From: UBA6770 sp965661115
GTDB taxonomy: Bacteria > Bacteroidota > Bacteroidia > Flavobacteriales_G > Salibacteraceae
Direction of reading: 5' to 3'
Assembly: GCA_965661115.1 (NCBI GenBank)
Contig: CBFICO010000062.1
Span: forward strand, 1-14,150
DNA length: 14,150 bases
Shown here: positions 7,403-14,096 of the stretch, piece by piece
Numbering within the stretch: position 1 is the first letter of the stretch
Layout: the number at the start of each line of letters is the position of its first letter
The notes under the pieces: generated by a model
Database searches by the model: none
Told to the model about the DNA's origin: nothing
Seen by the model: only the letters and a program-made list of their open reading frames with translations
Translations under genes and position numbers: made by a program

Positions 7403-8244
7403 AATTGTTGTTACATAACGGAAAACTTATTTCTGAAAGTACCTTAATCGGCTTGAACAGAGCTATGTATTACGGCGACGGATTCTTTGAGTCTATTCGT
7501 TTAATTGAAGGCAGTATTCATTTACTTGATGTCCATTTAAAAAGAATGCAATTTGCATTTAAAGAATTAGGATTAATCAAAAATGAATCGTTTTCAAGGT
7601 CAGCTTTAGAGCGAAGTTTATTAAAGCTTGCAGAAGCCAATGAATTATCTAATGGAAAAATCCGCTTAACTGTTTTTAGAAAAGGGGCAGGGGCGTATAT
7701 ACCAGAATCCGACGAGGTGGAGTGGATTGCAGAGCTAACACCTATTGAGCAAGAAAAATTTGAAATAAACCGCAAGGGATTGCTAGTTGATGTTTACAAA
7801 AAACAAGAGTTACCCAAGGTTCTTTCAAAACCATACAAATCTTTAAACGCTGCATTTTATATAGGAGCTGGTCGTTTTGCGCGAGATAAAAAAGTGAACG
7901 AGGTTTTTGTAATAAACGAACAACAAGAGATAGTAGAATCCATTTATTCTAATGTCTTTTATCAAAAAGGGGCACAATTGTACACAACTCCAGTGGAGTC
8001 TGGTGGATTACCCGGAGTAATGAGGGCATACCTTATTCACCTGCTCCAAAAACAAGATATAGAGGTGCTAGAGAAACCTCTAGGTATGGAAGAACTGTAC
8101 GAAGTAGATGAATTGTTCTTAACCAACGCCATTCGCGGAATACAGTGGGTTGCTGGTTACAACTCCAAACGTTTTTACAGTCGTTATATTCGAGAGTACA
8201 GCAACTTACTCAACAAGTCAGTAAAAAAGACCATAAGCGCATAA
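7399..8244 (+). CDS. Class IV PLP enzyme, probable 4-amino-4-deoxychorismate lyase (PabC-like)
   Basis: I chose the ATG at 7399, which overlaps the upstream TGA as ATGA; a TTG at 7387 would add only four residues. The 281-residue protein has fold-type IV PLP motifs: LNRAMYYGDGFFESIR (19-34), catalytic lysine K147 in KSLNAAFYIGAGRFA, E180 in VESIYSNVF, the phosphate-binding GGLPGVMR (202-209), and ELFLTNAIRGIQWV (238-251). The last motif is closer to aminodeoxychorismate lyase (TN-S/A-I-x-G) than to branched-chain aminotransferase, so the favoured role is forming 4-aminobenzoate for folate. Branched-chain or D-amino acid transamination remains possible. It is the third gene of the rhomboid-HAD operon, and its last codons overlap a palindrome leading into rimO. 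Confidence 0.8.
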   Translation: MKLLLHNGKLISESTLIGLNRAMYYGDGFFESIRLIEGSIHLLDVHLKRMQFAFKELGLIKNESFSRSALERSLLKLAEANELSNGKIRLTVFRKGAGAYIPESDEVEWIAELTPIEQEKFEINRKGLLVDVYKKQELPKVLSKPYKSLNAAFYIGAGRFARDKKVNEVFVINEQQEIVESIYSNVFYQKGAQLYTTPVESGGLPGVMRAYLIHLLQKQDIEVLEKPLGMEELYEVDELFLTNAIRGIQWVAGYNSKRFYSRYIREYSNLLNKSVKKTISA

Positions 8245-8270
8245 TACCTGCTACTTTTGCAGCGCTTATG
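8232..8270 (+). promoter_or_regulatory. Inverted repeat spanning the rimO start codon
   Basis: CATAAGCGC (8232-8240) is the exact reverse complement of GCGCTTATG (8262-8270), whose last three bases are the rimO ATG. The 21-base spacer holds the upstream stop codon and the rimO -7 motif. In a read-through RNA the 9-bp stem would cover the start codon; in an RNA begun at the local promoter the left arm would be missing. A 9-bp match at such spacing can arise by chance. Confidence 0.35.
8252..8259 (+). promoter_or_regulatory. Putative -7 promoter element for rimO
   Basis: TACTTTTG matches TAnnTTTG exactly and ends eight bases before the ATG at 8268. This predicts a leaderless or near-leaderless rimO transcript, separate from the upstream operon. 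It also supports the ATG at 8268 over upstream in-frame starts. Confidence 0.5.
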
Positions 8271-9578
8271 AAAACAAAAACCCTAAAGAAAAACAAGGTA
8301 AACGTAGTTACACTCGGCTGTTCCAAAAATATTTTTGATTCCGAGGTAATGATGAGTCAGCTTAAGGCCAATAAGTTTGACGTAGCGCACGAAAGCGAAG
8401 AGCAGGAAGCTGCTACAGTAATTATTAATACTTGCGGCTTTATTGATAACGCCAAACAAGAATCTATCGACTCCATTTTAAGTTGGACGGACGCTAAAAA
8501 GAATGGTGAGGTAGATAAGGTAATGGTTACGGGTTGTTTGAGTGAGCGCTACAAAGATGAGCTAGCCAACGAAATTCCTGAAGTTGATGCTTGGTTTGGA
8601 ACCAGAGAACTTCCAAGACTTCTAAAAACCTTAAAAGCAGATTACAAACACGAACTGGTTGGGGAGCGGTTGCTTACCACTCCTGCTCATTACGCCTATT
8701 TTAAAATAGCTGAAGGCTGTGATCGTCCTTGTGCGTTTTGTGCCATCCCGCTCATGCGTGGCAAACACATCTCTACTCCAATGGATCAATTGGTAAACAA
8801 CGCCAAGAACCTAGCTGCAAACGGAACCAAAGAGCTTATTCTAATTGCACAAGATTTAACCTACTACGGTTTAGATATTTACAAAAAACGAAATTTATCT
8901 GAGCTGTTAGACCGCTTGGCAGATGTAGAAGGAATTGAATGGATTCGATTGCAATACGCTTATCCTTCGGGATTTCCTATGGATATTTTGGATGTAATGA
9001 AAAACAGACCCAACATTGCTAACTATTTAGATATGCCTTTGCAGCATGCGAGTTCCAACATGTTAAAGGCAATGAAGCGCGGAATCAATCGCGAAAAAAC
9101 GGATGCATTAATAGATGCCATTCGTCAAAAAGTTCCAGAAATAGCATTGCGAACTACCTTAATTACGGGTTTTCCAGGCGAGACAGAGGCAGATTTTCAA
9201 GAAATGTTGGAGTGGGTAGAGAAAACTAGATTTGAACGATTGGGTTGTTTTACTTATTCGCACGAAGAGAATACGTTGGCCTATGCGTTGAAAGATGAAA
9301 TTCCGGCTGAGGTTAAACAGCAACGTGCAAATGATATAATGGCATTGCAGAGTGGTATTTCGCTAGAATTGAATCAACAAAAAATTGGCAACGAATACAA
9401 GGTGCTTTTTGACAGAGCAGAAGGAGACTATTTTGTAGGCCGAACTCAATACGATTCTCCAGAGGTAGATAATGAAGTACTGGTTCATCATAACGTTGGA
9501 TTTGCGCGCATTGGCGATTTTGCTCAAGTACAAATTACTGATGCAGAGGAGTTTGATTTGTTTGGGAAGATAGTTTAA
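8268..9578 (+). CDS. rimO: Ribosomal protein S12 methylthiotransferase RimO
   Basis: RimO is a radical-SAM enzyme with two iron-sulfur clusters that adds a methylthio group to the conserved aspartate of ribosomal protein S12. From the ATG at 8268 the protein has 436 residues, normal for RimO; the frame is open 41 codons further upstream, but that stretch lies in the previous gene and lacks family similarity. The N-terminal UPF0004 domain supplies cysteines C18 (VTLGCSKN), C56 (NTCGFID) and C90 (VTGCLSE). The radical-SAM motif is GCDRPCAFC (150-158; C151, C155, C158). A TRAM-like domain closes the protein (about 370-436). GFIDNAKQESID and the CAIPLMRGKHIS segment favour RimO over the tRNA enzyme MiaB. 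Confidence 0.95.
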   Translation: MKTKTLKKNKVNVVTLGCSKNIFDSEVMMSQLKANKFDVAHESEEQEAATVIINTCGFIDNAKQESIDSILSWTDAKKNGEVDKVMVTGCLSERYKDELANEIPEVDAWFGTRELPRLLKTLKADYKHELVGERLLTTPAHYAYFKIAEGCDRPCAFCAIPLMRGKHISTPMDQLVNNAKNLAANGTKELILIAQDLTYYGLDIYKKRNLSELLDRLADVEGIEWIRLQYAYPSGFPMDILDVMKNRPNIANYLDMPLQHASSNMLKAMKRGINREKTDALIDAIRQKVPEIALRTTLITGFPGETEADFQEMLEWVEKTRFERLGCFTYSHEENTLAYALKDEIPAEVKQQRANDIMALQSGISLELNQQKIGNEYKVLFDRAEGDYFVGRTQYDSPEVDNEVLVHHNVGFARIGDFAQVQITDAEEFDLFGKIV

Positions 9579-9633
9579 CCTTTCCCTTTTCCCACCTTTT
9601 CAATCCAAAACCTGATTAAATAAACGTTAAGGC

Positions 9634-9647
9634 GTGACAATTATCAC
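9634..9647 (+). promoter_or_regulatory. Putative Crp/Fnr-type operator
   Basis: GTGACAATTATCAC has perfect GTGA and TCAC half sites separated by six bases, the core of the Crp/Fnr-family consensus; 12 of 14 positions are palindromic. Its centre (9640.5) is about 42-44 bp upstream of the start expected from the TAnnTTTG motif at 9671, the classic class II activator position. No TTG box is visible at -33, as expected for an activator-dependent promoter. The regulator gene is not in this window. Confidence 0.5.
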
Positions 9648-9670
9648 CTAACCCAAAAGATGAAGCACGC

Positions 9671-9678
9671 TACATTTG
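9671..9678 (+). promoter_or_regulatory. Putative -7 promoter element for the persulfide dioxygenase operon
   Basis: TACATTTG matches TAnnTTTG exactly, 25 bases before the ATG at 9704, with the Crp/Fnr-like palindrome correctly spaced upstream. The predicted leader is about 18-22 bases of A/T-rich sequence with no Shine-Dalgarno. Confidence 0.55.
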
Positions 9679-9703
9679 CATCGTAAAATTTAAAATTAGC
9701 ATC

Positions 9704-11110
9704 ATGAAAGTAGAACAGATATATACTGGTTGTTTAGCTGAAGCTGCTTACTATATAGAGTCAAACGGCGAAGCAGCAATCATAGATCCATTAAGAGATC
9801 CACAACCATACATTGATAAACTAAATGCAAACAACGCAAAATTGAAATATGTTTTTGAAACACATTTCCATGCAGATTTTGTGTCAGGCCACATTGATTT
9901 AGCTCAAAAAACAGGGGCTAAAATTGTTTTTGGTCCAACAGCTAAGCCTAGTTACGACATTATAGAAGCCAAAGACAACGAAGAGTTTAAAATTGGTGAT
10001 ATCACCATTAGAGTATTACACACACCTGGACACACCATGGAGTCAACAACGTATTTGTTGATAGACGAAAATGGAGAGATGAACTCAATTTTCTCAGGTG
10101 ACACACTATTCATTGGTGATGTTGGTCGTCCAGACTTAGCGGTAAAGTCAGATTTATCTAAAGAGGATTTAGCGGGACTTTTATACGATTCGTTGCACAA
10201 CAAAATCCTTCCCTTACCAGACGATTTAATTGTGTATCCTGGTCATGGAGCGGGTAGTGCTTGTGGTAAAAACTTAAGTAAGGAAACTACGGATACTTTA
10301 GGTAATCAGAAGAAGGTAAACTATGGTTTAGACACCAAATTATCTAAAGAAGATTTTGTAAAAGAGCTAACTACTGGAATTCTTCCTCCACCTCAATACT
10401 TTCCTAAAAATGCAATGATGAACAAATTTGGTTACGCTGCATTTGATGAGGTAAAAGAAAAGGCGTTAAAGTCTTTCGATCCAAAAACATTCAGATCTGT
10501 AGCAGAAAGTACAGAGGCGTTAATATTGGATACTAGACATCAAAGTAAATTTTTAGAAGCACACATTCCGGGTTCTATTTTTATCGGAATTGATGGCGGA
10601 TTTGCTCCTTGGGTAGGTGCACTTATTACGGATATTAAGCAAGAAATTTTAATTGTAGCTGACAAAAACAGAGAAGAAGAGATTGTAACCAGACTATCTA
10701 GAGTAGGATACGATAACACCATTGGTTTTTTAGAAGGTGGATTAGAAGCGTGGTCTGCAGCGGGACTAGAAACCGATAGTATGCCCACAATTTCTACAGC
10801 AGAATTTGAAAAAACATATACTCCAGAGTTAGACGTACTTGATGTAAGAAAACCAGGCGAGTACGAAGCTGAGCACTTAGAAACTGCCGAAAATGTGCCG
10901 CTAGATTACATCAACAATAACATGGAAAAAATTGATGCGAACAAAGACTACTACGCGCATTGTGCAGGCGGTTATCGTTCAGTAATTTTTGGGTCAATTT
11001 TAAAATCTAGAGGATTACACAACGTAACAAATATTGAAGGAGGCTATAAAGCCTTAGCAGAAACAACTATTCCAAAAACAAACTTTGTTTGTCCAAGCGA
11101 AAAGAAATAA
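9704..11110 (+). CDS. CstB-like persulfide dioxygenase-rhodanese fusion (MBL fold, two rhodanese domains)
   Basis: The 468-residue protein has three domains. Residues 1-255 form a metallo-beta-lactamase fold of the ETHE1/persulfide dioxygenase kind, with THFHADF (53-59), HTPGH (106-110), SGDTLF (131-136) and PGHGAGSACG (179-188). Predicted iron ligands are H54, H110 and D133. Residues about 265-355 form a rhodanese domain whose active loop reads VADKNRE (318-324), with no cysteine, so it should be inactive. Residues about 362-455 form a second rhodanese with the intact loop CAGGYR (C420 to R425). This order, dioxygenase, pseudo-rhodanese, rhodanese, is that of staphylococcal CstB, which turns per- and polysulfides into thiosulfate. 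It probably acts in the cytoplasm, as no signal peptide is seen. It is followed 11 bp later by a small rhodanese. Confidence 0.9.
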   Translation: MKVEQIYTGCLAEAAYYIESNGEAAIIDPLRDPQPYIDKLNANNAKLKYVFETHFHADFVSGHIDLAQKTGAKIVFGPTAKPSYDIIEAKDNEEFKIGDITIRVLHTPGHTMESTTYLLIDENGEMNSIFSGDTLFIGDVGRPDLAVKSDLSKEDLAGLLYDSLHNKILPLPDDLIVYPGHGAGSACGKNLSKETTDTLGNQKKVNYGLDTKLSKEDFVKELTTGILPPPQYFPKNAMMNKFGYAAFDEVKEKALKSFDPKTFRSVAESTEALILDTRHQSKFLEAHIPGSIFIGIDGGFAPWVGALITDIKQEILIVADKNREEEIVTRLSRVGYDNTIGFLEGGLEAWSAAGLETDSMPTISTAEFEKTYTPELDVLDVRKPGEYEAEHLETAENVPLDYINNNMEKIDANKDYYAHCAGGYRSVIFGSILKSRGLHNVTNIEGGYKALAETTIPKTNFVCPSEKK

Positions 11111-11121
11111 TTTATTGTAAA

Positions 11122-11430
11122 ATGGTAAAGAACATTACACCACAGGAATTAGAAAGCGTAGCGAAAGAAAATGCTAATGCAGTATTAATCGACGTGCGAT
11201 CTCCAGAAGAGTGCGCAGAAGGGATGATTGAAGGAGCGACAAATATTAACTTGTTTGAACCTAATTTTATTCAAGAAATTGGAAAACTAGACAAGAACAA
11301 AGACTACTATATGATTTGCAGAAGTGGTGGTAGATCTGGTAGCGCTGCTGGTGCTATGGATCAAATGGGGTTTCCTTCGGTGCATAATATGGTAGGTGGT
11401 ATGATGGCCTGGCACGGCGAGATGGTTTAA
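11122..11430 (+). CDS. Single-domain rhodanese sulfurtransferase
   Basis: From the ATG at 11122 the product has 102 residues, one complete rhodanese domain. VLIDVRSPEEC (21-31) is the conserved N-terminal strand and loop. The active site is CRSGGR (66-71), with nucleophile C66. GFPSVHNMVGGMMAW (83-97) is the standard rhodanese C-terminal strand-turn. The frame is open 11 codons upstream, but that would overlap the preceding gene and add residues outside the fold, so I rejected it. It lies 11 bp downstream of the CstB-like gene and before a strong terminator, so the two form one operon. It probably carries sulfane sulfur to or from the dioxygenase; that partnership is inferred. Confidence 0.9.
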   Translation: MVKNITPQELESVAKENANAVLIDVRSPEECAEGMIEGATNINLFEPNFIQEIGKLDKNKDYYMICRSGGRSGSAAGAMDQMGFPSVHNMVGGMMAWHGEMV

Positions 11431-11454
11431 CCAGCTAGCTCGATAACTTATTTA

Positions 11455-11486
11455 AAAGCCCTTCATTTTTGGAGGGCTTTTTTTTT
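11455..11486 (+). terminator. Rho-independent terminator of the persulfide operon
   Basis: AAAGCCCTTC (11455-11464) pairs with GGAGGGCTTT (11471-11480), with one G-T wobble and the loop ATTTTT, followed by a run of T to 11486. It begins 24 bp after the rhodanese stop codon. Confidence 0.9.
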
Positions 11487-11514
11487 GAGTAATAATCACA
11501 ATATACATTTTGTG

Positions 11515-11539
11515 TAATACAATTTGTATAATACAATTT
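11515..11539. repeat. Short tandem direct repeat
   Basis: TAATACAATTT occurs at 11515-11525 and 11529-11539, a 14-bp period, in an A/T-rich spacer between the persulfide operon terminator and the pseudogene. The rest of the spacer (11487-11665) shows no gene. The copies might be leftover regulatory sites of the broken gene, but nothing confirms this. Confidence 0.5.
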
Positions 11540-11665
11540 CAGTACTTCAACCCAAGATAAGCAAGTAGCTGCAACCTGAGATTTATACGCCTACATTATG
11601 AGTATTATTTGTCTTTATCAGCGGTTAAAAGGCTAATTTTCGAGCTAACTTTATTTTGCTAAAGG

Positions 11666-11965
11666 ATGAAAAAAGGCATAGAATATTTAGACGCAGACGA
11701 AGCACTTCAGATATTAAAATCCAATCAAAGTGTATTTATACACAGTGCAGCTGCAACCCCAAAATTATTGGTCGATGCATTAACCAAAAGAGGCGACGAA
11801 GTAACCAATATCAATGTTTATAGCATACACACCGAGTACGGTACCGTATTTTTATAAGGAAATAGTCTAGAAGAACGAGCAAAAGCACTCATTGCCATTG
11901 CTCATCCAGATCATAGAGAGGAGCTAACAAAAGGCGCTTGCGACGAATTGCACTTGAGGATTTAG
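11666..11965 (+). pseudogene. Remnant of an acetyl-CoA hydrolase / 4-hydroxybutyrate CoA-transferase gene
   Basis: From ATG 11666 the first 57 codons encode the N-terminus of this CoA-transferase family: YLDADEALQILKSNQSVFIH (7-26), then AAATPKLLVDAL and the strand ending YSIHTE. The next codons, YGTVFL, stop (TAA at 11855-11857), then GNSLEERAKALIAIAHPDH, look like the family's extreme C-terminus (typically TEYG-hydrophobic-L-YG-SLxERAxALIxIAHP), in the same frame. The frame ends at TAG 11963-11965. So roughly three quarters of a gene of about 430 codons is missing, including the catalytic glutamate region, and one Tyr-like position has become a stop. The join falls on ACCGAG (11831-11836), which could belong to both the lost and retained parts. 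The first 63 codons might still be translated but cannot be an enzyme. Confidence 0.8.
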
Positions 11966-12050
11966 GGGGGGGGCAATTAACTTGCTGCTTTATTAGATCC
12001 TTTTCTTAACCCTCAAACCAACTTAAAACTCAAATGTCATATAGCAGAGA

Positions 12051-12079
12051 TTTGTTTTGTAAAATCTTGCTCATTTTTG
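12051..12079 (+). promoter_or_regulatory. Possible promoter for the msrB-msrA fusion gene
   Basis: TTTG (12051-12054), 17 bases, then CATTTTTG (12072-12079) resembles the Bacteroidota arrangement TTTG-N17 to 23-TAnnTTTG with one mismatch. The ATG follows at 12095. This is a weak match in A/T-rich DNA. Confidence 0.3.
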
Positions 12080-12094
12080 AAAAAACGTTTAATA

Positions 12095-13144
12095 ATGAAA
12101 CAGCTATTAGCATTATTTATTTCCACTTTATTTTTTGTCAATTGCACCAACTCGCAGCAAAAGCAACTGGACAAAGAAAATTTAGCAACAGTAAACTTGA
12201 TTGCGGTTGATACCAGCTGGAATAATAAAATCAGCAAAACACAAAACGAATGGAAAAAAGCACTCGACGCTTCTACCTATCATGTAGTGCGCGATAAGGG
12301 AACCGAGCGACCTTTTAGTCATGCGTACAATGGGTTAAAAAAAGAAGGCGTTTTTCTGTGTGTAGCTTGTGAAAACCCATTGTTCAGCTCCAATACAAAG
12401 TTTAATTCAGGCACAGGTTGGCCAAGCTTTTACGATTATTATCATTCGAACGCGGTAGAAGTAGGCGTGGATAATTCGCATGGAATGACCCGCGACGAAG
12501 TGGTGTGTGCTCGATGCGGTGGGCACCTTGGACATGTGTTTAATGATGGTCCAAAACCAACAGGCTTACGCTACTGCATAAACGGTACTTCACTAAAATT
12601 TGCGCCTAAGCAAGATTTACAGACTGCTTATTTCGCGCAAGGGTGTTTTTGGTGTGTTGAAGAAATTTTTGAAGCAGTAAAAGGAGTGCAAGAAGTAGTT
12701 TCCGGTTATTCTGGCGGAACAGAAGTCAACCCAACTTACAAGCAAGTGGGAAGTGGAAAAACGGGACATGCCGAGGCAGTAGAGGTAACTTATTGTGCCA
12801 ATGTAATCAGTTATGATGATTTATTAAAAGTGTATTTCAACGCAGGTGATATTACACAGGTAAACGGGCAAGGAAATGATATTGGAAAGCAATATCGGTC
12901 TATTGTGTTTTACAAAAACTCGGTAGAGAGAACTAAAGCAAAGCAGTACATCAAACGATTGGAAGATTCCGGTAATTTCAGCAAAGGCATTGCAGTTGAA
13001 GTAGTGGAGTTTGATCAATTTTATGTAGCGGAAAAATACCACCAAGATTACGTAAAGCTGAACCCTAACCAGAGTTATGTGGTGGCAGTATCCATTCCAA
13101 GATATAAAAGAGCGATTAAAAAGTTCCCTGAGTTGTTGAAATAA
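12095..13144 (+). CDS. Exported bifunctional methionine sulfoxide reductase MsrB-MsrA
   Basis: I placed the start at ATG 12095 rather than the TTG at 12077, giving 349 residues. The N-terminus is a lipoprotein-like signal peptide with FFVNC (13-17), so C17 may be lipidated; asparagine before the cysteine is atypical but tolerated in this phylum. MsrB comes first (about 50-170): zinc cysteine pairs C89/C92 and C138/C141, GTGWPSF, GGHLGHVFNDGP, and the catalytic C161 in RYCINGTSLKF. MsrA follows (about 178-335) with the catalytic C184 in GCFWCVE, SGYSGG and GHAEAVEV. The two halves reduce the R and S sulfoxides of methionine, so one protein repairs both in periplasmic or surface proteins. No partner reductase gene is adjacent. 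Confidence 0.93.
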   Translation: MKQLLALFISTLFFVNCTNSQQKQLDKENLATVNLIAVDTSWNNKISKTQNEWKKALDASTYHVVRDKGTERPFSHAYNGLKKEGVFLCVACENPLFSSNTKFNSGTGWPSFYDYYHSNAVEVGVDNSHGMTRDEVVCARCGGHLGHVFNDGPKPTGLRYCINGTSLKFAPKQDLQTAYFAQGCFWCVEEIFEAVKGVQEVVSGYSGGTEVNPTYKQVGSGKTGHAEAVEVTYCANVISYDDLLKVYFNAGDITQVNGQGNDIGKQYRSIVFYKNSVERTKAKQYIKRLEDSGNFSKGIAVEVVEFDQFYVAEKYHQDYVKLNPNQSYVVAVSIPRYKRAIKKFPELLK

Positions 13145-13215
13145 CAGAAATTCTATCGTTATCTCGGACAAAGGCTTTCGCGATTTGCAGAGTTAATGCA
13201 TTCATATTAACTACC

Positions 13216-13232
13216 TCATTCCGCAAGATTAG
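13216..13232 (+). repeat. REP-like element copy 1
   Basis: The 17-mer TCATTCCGCAAGATTAG matches the copy at 14097-14113 at all but one position. It starts 72 bp after the msrB-msrA stop. The copies share orientation, and the family probably extends beyond the core 17 bases. Confidence 0.6.
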
Positions 13233-13279
13233 TAGAATGTACTTTTTACAGAGAAGTCGTAATGAAAATTTTGTACACC

Positions 13280-13365
13280 GCATTCTGGATGAACAGGGAA
13301 TCTCAAAATTGAAGATTAAAATTAATTGAGATTCCCGACTCGTCTTACCTCCTCTCGAGAATGAC
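13280..13365. repeat. Inverted repeat pair with GGGAATCTCAA arms
   Basis: GGGAATCTCAA (13296-13306) and its exact complement TTGAGATTCCC (13326-13336) are separated by 19 A/T-rich bases. Both arms continue outward to a CATTCT end (13281-13286 on plus; 13359-13364 on minus), though the right arm is about 12 bases longer between these landmarks. TCGAGAATGAC at 13355-13365 also occurs in the inverted repeat at 5752-5859, linking the two. Confidence 0.65.
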
Positions 13366-13382
13366 GTATTGTATAAATAATA

Positions 13383-13399
13383 TCATTCCGTGAGATAAG
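13383..13399 (+). repeat. REP-like element copy 2
   Basis: TCATTCCGTGAGATAAG matches the other two copies at 14 or 15 of 17 positions, in the same orientation. Confidence 0.5.
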
Positions 13400-13545
13400 A
13401 TGAATTCAATTTGCAAGGAGTAAAATCATAAAGAACCTTCTGCACGGAATCCACGAAGTAGCCCAGCTAATTTCAAGTTATGGTTTGATAAAATGTTCTT
13501 CTTTAATACCTGCCAAAAATCAATTTTTAAATGAATATCAAACCC

Positions 13546-13553
13546 GACCTTTG
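13546..13553 (+). promoter_or_regulatory. Possible -7 element for the membrane-anchored rhodanese gene
   Basis: GACCTTTG differs from TAnnTTTG at one base and lies five bases before the ATG at 13559, so the transcript could be leaderless like that of the rhomboid operon. The match is weak. Confidence 0.3.
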
Positions 13554-13558
13554 CTGGC

Positions 13559-14062
13559 ATGGGAACCTTCAGAAGTATTTTTATTATAGTAATTGGCTTT
13601 TTAATAGCCGCATTAATAGTAGCTATGGCGTTTAAACAATGGTCTTTCGATACGATGTTACAAGGCATGTTATCTAAATCGGTGGAATTAAAATCGGTTG
13701 AGCAAAACGAGTTGGAGAATTATCTCATTTTGGACGTTAGAGCGCAAGAAGAGTACGAGGTGAGTCACATACCGGGTGCAGTTCAGGTAAACCCAGAATC
13801 CACTGAGTTTGACGAAAGCATTTTAAACTCGGAGAAACCAGTATTGGTGTATTGTTCGGTAGGCTTGCGCAGCGAAAAATTGGGAGAGCGCTTGCAGCAA
13901 GCAAATCCAGACTTAAAGGTGTACAACCTAAATGGAGGCATATTTCAATGGTCGAATCAAGAGAAAAAACTTGTAGATAATACTGAGCAGCCAACTAAAT
14001 CTGTACATACTTATAACGCAGCTTGGAGCTTTTGGGTGAGCAAAGGCGAGAAGGTATATTAG
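13559..14062 (+). CDS. Membrane-anchored rhodanese-like protein
   Basis: The 167-residue protein begins with one strongly hydrophobic segment (about residues 6-24: IFIIVIGFLIAALIVAMAF) that acts as a membrane anchor or uncleaved signal. A complete rhodanese domain follows (about 45-135): LILDVRAQEEYEVSHIPGA (56-74), the active loop CSVGLR (99-104) with nucleophile C99, and VYNLNGGIFQW (121-131). A 36-residue tail rich in polar and aromatic residues, ending SFWVSKGEKVY, extends past the domain. It probably transfers sulfane sulfur at the membrane, though some such proteins are regulatory; no acceptor is known here. It is not in an operon in this window: REP-like repeats lie on both sides. The ATG at 13559 is the first start before the hydrophobic segment. 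Confidence 0.85.
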   Translation: MGTFRSIFIIVIGFLIAALIVAMAFKQWSFDTMLQGMLSKSVELKSVEQNELENYLILDVRAQEEYEVSHIPGAVQVNPESTEFDESILNSEKPVLVYCSVGLRSEKLGERLQQANPDLKVYNLNGGIFQWSNQEKKLVDNTEQPTKSVHTYNAAWSFWVSKGEKVY

Positions 14063-14096
14063 ATATGAGAATCATAGCTACCGTATTAGCCTCGCG

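Larger units (their letters stand above)
13145..13558. other. 414-bp gene-free region rich in REP-like repeats
   Basis: I see no convincing gene here. The region holds a 6-bp inverted repeat, GTTAAT (13192-13197) and ATTAAC (13206-13211), two copies of a TCATTCCG element (13216 and 13383), and an 11-bp perfect inverted pair at 13296-13336. The final part (13400-13545) has no recognisable structure. An antisense frame of 80 codons crossing its right end shows no family features and overlaps the rhodanese start. Confidence 0.6.

Noticed and set aside
8145..8267. Longer N-terminus for RimO
   Set aside because: The extra 41 codons lie mostly within the preceding gene, have no RimO similarity, and the ATG at 8268 follows a promoter motif and gives the normal length.
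11089..11121. Longer N-terminus for the small rhodanese
   Set aside because: It would overlap the CstB-like gene by 22 bases and add non-domain residues; ATG 11122 starts the fold cleanly.
11515..11539. CRISPR array or iteron origin
   Set aside because: Only two 11-bp copies with a 3-bp gap; no spacers, no cas or replication genes.
11666..11857. A genuine 63-residue protein
   Set aside because: Its residues match only the N-terminus of a family of about 430 residues, and the same frame continues with that family's C-terminus after the stop, so it is a gene remnant.
13426..13668. Antisense 80-codon frame over the start of the membrane rhodanese
   Set aside because: Half of it is the shadow of the rhodanese N-terminus and the remainder lies in repeat-rich spacer without recognisable motifs.
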